This document shows positions 21,967 through 26,532 of a stretch of 26,532 nucleotides of DNA, piece after piece. Origin of the DNA: CAZEAN01 sp964510225 (lineage in GTDB: Bacteria; Planctomycetota; Planctomycetia; Isosphaerales; Isosphaeraceae). The number at the start of each line of letters is the position of its first letter. Within the stretch, counting starts at the first letter, position 1. The notes beneath the pieces were generated by a model. The model was not told the origin of the DNA and did no database searches. It saw only the letters and a program-made list of their open reading frames with translations. The translations under genes and the position numbers were made by a program. The stretch spans positions 1 through 26,532 of the forward strand of contig CAZEAN010000077.1 of assembly GCA_964510225.1 (NCBI GenBank), in the 5' to 3' direction.

Positions 21967-24063
21967 ATGGAGACGCCGAATTCCTCCCGAGGATCAAATG
22001 ATCGCGACGACCAAAAGAATACCGATCGGAAGCGGTCGTCGACGGGTTCCTCGGGCTCCCCAGCACCGTTGTGGTCTCCACTCTGGACACCCGTCATCTT
22101 CCTTGTAGCAGCAGCGTTTCTTCTTTTCTTTTTGAAGCCGTTCAAATCGGAGATCCGGATCCGCTACGCGCCCGAGTTCTCCGAACAGGTCCGGAATAAC
22201 AACATCGAATCCATCACGATCCAGGGCGGCGAAGCCAGAGGGGTCCTCCGGGAGCCGATCGATTACAAAGTCACTCCCAATAGCAATGCCCGCGAAGTCA
22301 AAGAGTTTGCGACCCGGTTTCCTTCGGAAGAAGCTCTGGAGGAAGTCCGGACCCAGTTGATGGCAATGGATCTAGGTGGAACCGCCGACCCTGAGAATCT
22401 TGGACAAGGATCAACCTCACCTCCACCAGCGATCACGGTCCTTGAGCCGGAGGGCTCGATGGGGGTTGTCTGGCTGACCGTTCTCTTGCCCGTTCTGCTG
22501 GTCGGTGGCCTGATCTTTTTTATGATGCGTCGGGCTCGAGACCAATTTGACGGTGGGATCTTGGGGAACTTCGTCAAGAGTCCTGCGAAGCGTCACGACA
22601 AGACCAAGCAGCGGACCACTTTCGATGAAGTCGCGGGACTCGAAAACGCCAAGGGTGAACTTCAAGAAATTGTCGAGTTCCTCAAGAATCCCGAGAAGTT
22701 TCAGCGACTCGGAGGACGGATTCCGAAGGGTGTCCTCCTTAATGGGCCACCGGGCTCCGGAAAGACGCTCCTGGCGCGGGCGGTCGCCGGTGAGGCAGGC
22801 GTGCCGTTCTTCTCGATCTCCGGCTCTGAGTTCATTCAGATGTTTGTAGGTGTCGGGGCGAGCCGAGTCCGTGACATGTTCAAAACTGCCAAAGAAAATA
22901 GCCCTTGCATCTTGTTTATCGACGAGATTGACGCCGTTGGTCGGATGCGTGGCGCTGGCTTGGGCGGTGGTCATGACGAACGGGAACAAACGCTCAACCA
23001 GATCTTGACCGAGATGGACGGTTTTACCCCGAATGAAACGGTGATCGTCCTCGCTGCAACAAACCGTCCTGATGTCTTAGACCCTGCCCTGCTCCGTCCT
23101 GGTCGTTTTGATCGCCATATCACGGTCGAACGGCCGACCAAGAAGGGCCGACTCGCTATTCTGAAGGTTCACAGCCGGAATATCCCGCTCGACGATCAAG
23201 TTGACCTGGAAGCGATTGCGAAACGAACCGTCGGATTCTCCGGTGCCGATCTGGCTAATCTTGTGAACGAAGCTGCCCTGATCGCGACCCGAGAAGACAA
23301 AGAAACGGTCGATATGAAGGACTTCGATGCCGCCCGCGACAAGGTCTTGATGGGTCCTCGACGTGAAGAAGTGATTACAGAAAAGGATAAGAGAGCGACA
23401 GCGTACCACGAAGTGGGCCACGCGTTGGTCGCCTGGAAAACTGTGAAGAGTGACCCCGTCGACAAGGTAACGATCATCCCTCGAGGTCGTGCGCTCGGTG
23501 TGACGCAGTACTTACCTGAGGAAGACAAGGTTAGCATTAATCGATCAGAGGTCCTGGCGCAGCTCGATGGGATCCTCGGCGGTCGCGCTGCCGAACGTCT
23601 TGTTTACGGTGACCTCTCCGCAGGGGCGGCCAACGATCTGAAGCAAGCAACTCGGCTCGCCCGAATGATGGTGACCCAATGGGGCATGAGTGATCGGATT
23701 GGCCCGATCTATGTGCAAGGATCAGAAGAACACCCCTTCCTGGGTCGCGAGATCGCCGAACCGCGGGATCACTCGGAACGAACGCAACAGATTATTGACG
23801 AAGAAGTTTCGAGGATCCTCCGTGAGGCTGACAACCGGGCGTTCCATGTCCTCGAATCCAATCGTGATGACCTCGAACGCCTGACCGAAGCGTTGATCGA
23901 GCGTGAGGTCTTGAGTAACACCGAAATTGAGGAATTGATCGGAGAACGGGCGAGTGCACCTAAGGTTGCCCAAGTCACCTCAGAAGTCGGATCGAGCACG
24001 GTCTCTCCAACAGACGCAAACGGAGCCTCAACAGATGTCGCCAACGGGGCGAAACATTTGTGA
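21967..24063 (+). CDS. ftsH: ATP-dependent zinc metalloprotease FtsH
   Basis: FtsH is a membrane-bound hexameric AAA+ protease that removes damaged membrane proteins and selected regulators. The 698-residue product has a charged, Ser-rich cytoplasmic N-terminus, transmembrane segments at about 41-57 and 167-187 flanking a roughly 110-residue extracytoplasmic domain, then the AAA module. Walker A is GPPGSGKT (260-267), Walker B is LFIDE (316-320), the second region of homology includes NRPDVLDPALLRPGRFDR, and the zinc site is HEVGH (481-485). The third ligand is probably the Asp in AANDLKQATRLARMM. The C-terminal 40 residues are a Ser/Thr/Ala-rich tail. GGAAG precedes the ATG by about eight bases. 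All catalytic parts are intact. Confidence 0.97.
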   Translation: METPNSSRGSNDRDDQKNTDRKRSSTGSSGSPAPLWSPLWTPVIFLVAAAFLLFFLKPFKSEIRIRYAPEFSEQVRNNNIESITIQGGEARGVLREPIDYKVTPNSNAREVKEFATRFPSEEALEEVRTQLMAMDLGGTADPENLGQGSTSPPPAITVLEPEGSMGVVWLTVLLPVLLVGGLIFFMMRRARDQFDGGILGNFVKSPAKRHDKTKQRTTFDEVAGLENAKGELQEIVEFLKNPEKFQRLGGRIPKGVLLNGPPGSGKTLLARAVAGEAGVPFFSISGSEFIQMFVGVGASRVRDMFKTAKENSPCILFIDEIDAVGRMRGAGLGGGHDEREQTLNQILTEMDGFTPNETVIVLAATNRPDVLDPALLRPGRFDRHITVERPTKKGRLAILKVHSRNIPLDDQVDLEAIAKRTVGFSGADLANLVNEAALIATREDKETVDMKDFDAARDKVLMGPRREEVITEKDKRATAYHEVGHALVAWKTVKSDPVDKVTIIPRGRALGVTQYLPEEDKVSINRSEVLAQLDGILGGRAAERLVYGDLSAGAANDLKQATRLARMMVTQWGMSDRIGPIYVQGSEEHPFLGREIAEPRDHSERTQQIIDEEVSRILREADNRAFHVLESNRDDLERLTEALIEREVLSNTEIEELIGERASAPKVAQVTSEVGSSTVSPTDANGASTDVANGAKHL

Positions 24064-24248
24064 TCAAGTTCCGTCCCTCTGAGAGTTGGGAAACGCGCCA
24101 GAATTCCAGCGAGACAAGAGACTAATGGCTTGGCTCGCTTGTATCCTCTCAGTACGCTTCCTAGCGTTTGGGCCTCCGATCTTGAGGGGATCAACCCAGA
24201 GATGGTTGTCGCCCCAAGAGGGTGAACTTATCTGGAGCAAGCTGACCT

Positions 24249-25229
24249 ATGAACTGGACCACCATTGATGTGGAAGCCCTTCCAGTCATCTGTGCAGGGG
24301 TCATCGTCGCCGATCACCTGACACCACCGATCGCCCAGATACCCTCGCCTGGGGGACTGGTACAGTCAGATGACTTGGTGCTTAACATTGGCGGGCTGGC
24401 CGCGAATGTCTCCGTCATCCTCGCTAAGCTCGGTGTTGGGTGTCGGATCTGTGGAAAGGTAGGAGATGATTTCTTCGGGAGATTCGCGACCGAGACGCTT
24501 GAAAACGCTGGGGTCGACGTCTCCGCCCTTGGGGTCGATCCTAATCGGGCGACCAGCCAGACGGTGATCCTGAACGTCCAAGGAGAAGATCGACGGTTCA
24601 TCCACAGCTTTGGTGCAAATGCCGGGCTCACGGTTGACGACATTGATTCGAGCGTCTTTCCGGGAGCCAAGGTCCTCTACCTCGGTGGTTATCTAATCCT
24701 CCCTGGGCTTGATCCGGAACTCGTCGCTGATCGCTTTAGTAAGCTCCGCGAGATGGGGTTCAAAACCGTCTTGGATGTGGCCTGCCCTGGACCCGACGAC
24801 TACTTGAGTCAGCTCAAACCAGTTCTGCCGCACACGGACGTATTCCTCCCAAACAGTGACGAAGCGTCCTTGATCCTTGGCGGAGAATCTGACCCGATTC
24901 ATCAAGCTCAGGCGTTCCGGGACCTCGGTGCCTCTCGGGTGATCATCACTCGAGGCGAACGTGGCGTCGTTTCCTGCTCTGAAGATGCCTGCTACCGGAT
25001 TGGTGCCTATCCGGTCAAGCTTCTCGATAGTACTGGAGGGGGCGATTCGTTCGACGCTGGCTACATCGCCGGGTTAGTGGACGGACTGGATGAGCTTGAG
25101 TGCCTAAAGCTCGCAAGCGCCATCGGTGCTAGTTGTGTGAGGAGGATCGGGACGACAGCAGGTATCTTTAGTCGAGCCGAAGCCGATCAATTCATTCAAG
25201 AACATTCACTTCTTGTAGAGCAGCTCTGA
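24249..25229 (+). CDS. PfkB-family carbohydrate or nucleoside kinase
   Basis: The 326-residue product is a ribokinase-fold kinase of the PfkB family. The substrate-binding signature GGLAANVSVILAKLGVG lies at 48-64, followed by GKVGDDFFG (69-77). The ATP/catalytic signature DSTGGGDSFDAGYIAG lies at 260-275 with catalytic base Asp266; the usual DTTGAGD reads DSTGGGD. Typical substrates are ribose, fructose, 2-keto-3-deoxygluconate or adenosine, but nothing in the sequence selects one. GGAG lies 11 bases before the ATG, rather far. The 185-base gap after ftsH shows no hairpin or promoter I can support. The neighbours are not sugar genes, so context gives no help. Confidence 0.88.
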   Translation: MNWTTIDVEALPVICAGVIVADHLTPPIAQIPSPGGLVQSDDLVLNIGGLAANVSVILAKLGVGCRICGKVGDDFFGRFATETLENAGVDVSALGVDPNRATSQTVILNVQGEDRRFIHSFGANAGLTVDDIDSSVFPGAKVLYLGGYLILPGLDPELVADRFSKLREMGFKTVLDVACPGPDDYLSQLKPVLPHTDVFLPNSDEASLILGGESDPIHQAQAFRDLGASRVIITRGERGVVSCSEDACYRIGAYPVKLLDSTGGGDSFDAGYIAGLVDGLDELECLKLASAIGASCVRRIGTTAGIFSRAEADQFIQEHSLLVEQL

Positions 25230-25230
25230 C

Positions 25231-25258
25231 TCAACTTCGGTCAAAGTTAGGGTAGAAT
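25231..25258 (+). promoter_or_regulatory. Weak candidate promoter for the sensor gene
   Basis: TAGAAT (25253-25258) is a good -10 hexamer, but the -35 candidate TCAACT (25231-25236, spacer 16) matches only three of six positions. It lies just after the PfkB-kinase stop and 65 bases before the sensor start codon. Confidence 0.2.
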
Positions 25259-25322
25259 TGCGCAGGGCCCTGTCTATCAGCAGTAACAAGCCTCGCTGTC
25301 TTGACTTAACGAGACTAAACGC

Positions 25323-26532
25323 GTGCTGATTGAAGTGAGCAGTTTACTCCTGTTGGGTCCTGCACAAGTCCAGCGGATTGCGTATGGTGCCCTTGAGCTC
25401 AATCCAGTCGCTCTTGTCTTCTTTGGTGCCAGCATCTGTAGCTGCTTCCTCTTTGCCAAAGCTTGGGCCCGCCGTCATAAACCAACCGCAGCACCGTTTG
25501 TCGTCATTGTCCTCTGTGAGTTGGTCTGGTCCTGCTGCGAGGGTCTCGAAGCGATCCTGACCGATCCCAATGCTCAAGCGTACTACTACTGCTTCAAGCT
25601 GATCGCGGTGGCTTTCATTGCCCCTTCACTGGTGATTTTCGTTCTTGAGTACATTGGCCACCGAGGCAAATTCACGAACTGGTCGGCTGGAATGCTGTAT
25701 TTGATACCTCTCCTGAATGTCTCCTTGATTATCACAAACGCAACTCACCATCTGGTCATCAAGGAATTTGAAGAAAATCCTACCTTTGGTTTTAGCTTGA
25801 TCAAGCCGGTATACAACACCGGTTTCTGGTTACACGCCTCGTATAGCTACGCGTTACTTGCGTTTTCGGTTGGATTGCTCGCTCATGCGGCGATGCGGTT
25901 GCAGCAGATTTACCGAGTCCAAGTGACACTACTGATGCTTGGTGTCCTCCTACCTCTCTTGATGAATCTGATTGATCTTCTCGGTTTCATCCCTTCGCCA
26001 TGGGAGACCTATGATTGGACTGCCGCGGTCTTTCTCATTACTGGAGGGATCGGAACCTTGGGACTCTATCGCTATCACCTACTCGACTACGTGCCAGTCG
26101 GTTATTCACAGATTGTGCAGGATATGGACGACGCCATCCTTGTCCTTGACTCGGAAAAAAAAATCGCGGGAGCCAACCAAGCGGCGCTCAAACTACTTGG
26201 ATTCCGTGACCTGGATCTGATTGGAGAGCCGATCCAGAAACTGCCCCCCTGGCTCCACCTCAAAGAATCCTTCTTTCAGGTCGGCGGAGAGCCCATCAGT
26301 TCTTACACGATCCAAAGGCAGTCCACCAATGCTGAGAGAGCGCTCGAGGTCCGGATCATCCGGCCTCGATCACCTGGAATGAGCGGTTGGTTGCTGGTGA
26401 TCCGCGATGTAACCGAAAAACTCCGGGCAGAGGAGGATCGAAGTGCCCGGATCGCTGCCGAAGCTTCCAGCAAGGCCAAGGAAGCGCTGCTCGAGCAGAC
26501 AGCAGACGTTGACGGCGCCGCTCTCGACAAAG
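25323..26532 (+). CDS. 7TM-PAS sensor protein, probable histidine kinase (partial)
   Basis: The frame runs off the right edge after 403 codons. About 250 N-terminal residues contain seven hydrophobic segments, resembling the 7TM input module of histidine kinases (HisKA_7TM type); pieces include CELVWSCCEGLEAIL, NATHHLVIKEF and GFIPSPWETYDWTAAVFL. A PAS domain follows at about 262-358, with MDDAILVLDSEKKIAGANQA and ending in LLVIRDVTEK. A charged helical stretch starts after it, where a HisKA domain would begin. The kinase core is outside the window, so an output domain of another kind (for example GGDEF) is not excluded. The start is a GTG at 25323, the first start codon after an in-frame stop at 25302-25304, with no clear ribosome site. 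Confidence 0.75.
   Translation, partial: MLIEVSSLLLLGPAQVQRIAYGALELNPVALVFFGASICSCFLFAKAWARRHKPTAAPFVVIVLCELVWSCCEGLEAILTDPNAQAYYYCFKLIAVAFIAPSLVIFVLEYIGHRGKFTNWSAGMLYLIPLLNVSLIITNATHHLVIKEFEENPTFGFSLIKPVYNTGFWLHASYSYALLAFSVGLLAHAAMRLQQIYRVQVTLLMLGVLLPLLMNLIDLLGFIPSPWETYDWTAAVFLITGGIGTLGLYRYHLLDYVPVGYSQIVQDMDDAILVLDSEKKIAGANQAALKLLGFRDLDLIGEPIQKLPPWLHLKESFFQVGGEPISSYTIQRQSTNAERALEVRIIRPRSPGMSGWLLVIRDVTEKLRAEEDRSARIAAEASSKAKEALLEQTADVDGAALDK

Overview
The window reads as one contiguous piece of a bacterial chromosome, probably from the phylum Planctomycetota. This assignment rests on family knowledge and is not proven by the sequence. The pointers are a long membrane-anchored protein with a C-terminal squalene-cyclase-like toroid (containing the YYWYYAT motif), its MotA/TolQ/ExbB and giant TPR neighbours, and an L9 protein with a basic N-terminal extension. 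Base composition is moderately GC-rich and unusually rich in GATC. I see no insertion sequence, prophage, CRISPR array, tRNA or rRNA.

Layout. (1) 1-5330, plus strand: the conserved translation/replication cluster rplY-pth-rpsF-ssb-rplI-dnaB, without the rpsR often found between rpsF and rplI. (2) 5372-14706, minus strand: four envelope genes transcribed leftwards, namely a 1065-residue TPR protein, a MotA/TolQ/ExbB-family channel protein, a protein with two membrane segments, a long Pro-rich linker and a toroid domain, and a polytopic GT-C-like membrane protein. (3) 15070-20026, plus strand: the high-affinity phosphate system pstS-pstC-pstA-pstB followed by an OmpR/PhoB-type response regulator. 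(4) 19987-20349, minus strand: csrA, overlapping the regulator's 3' end and divergent from trxB. (5) 20729-26532, plus strand: trxB, ftsH, a PfkB-family sugar/nucleoside kinase, and the N-terminal part of a 7TM-PAS sensor protein cut by the window edge.

Points that stand out. pstC carries an in-frame TAG in the middle of its conserved permease domain. The regions upstream of pstS and of the response regulator both carry TTCAT-core repeats in 11-bp phase followed by a -10-like hexamer, which is the layout of a Pho box and suggests that the regulator controls pst and itself. A 38-bp perfect direct repeat begins inside the 3' end of pstB. The csrA-trxB intergenic region is full of inverted repeats, one of which straddles the csrA start codon. 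The envelope cluster has an ExbB-like gene but no ExbD/TolR partner; it is the best candidate here for an undescribed energised envelope machine.
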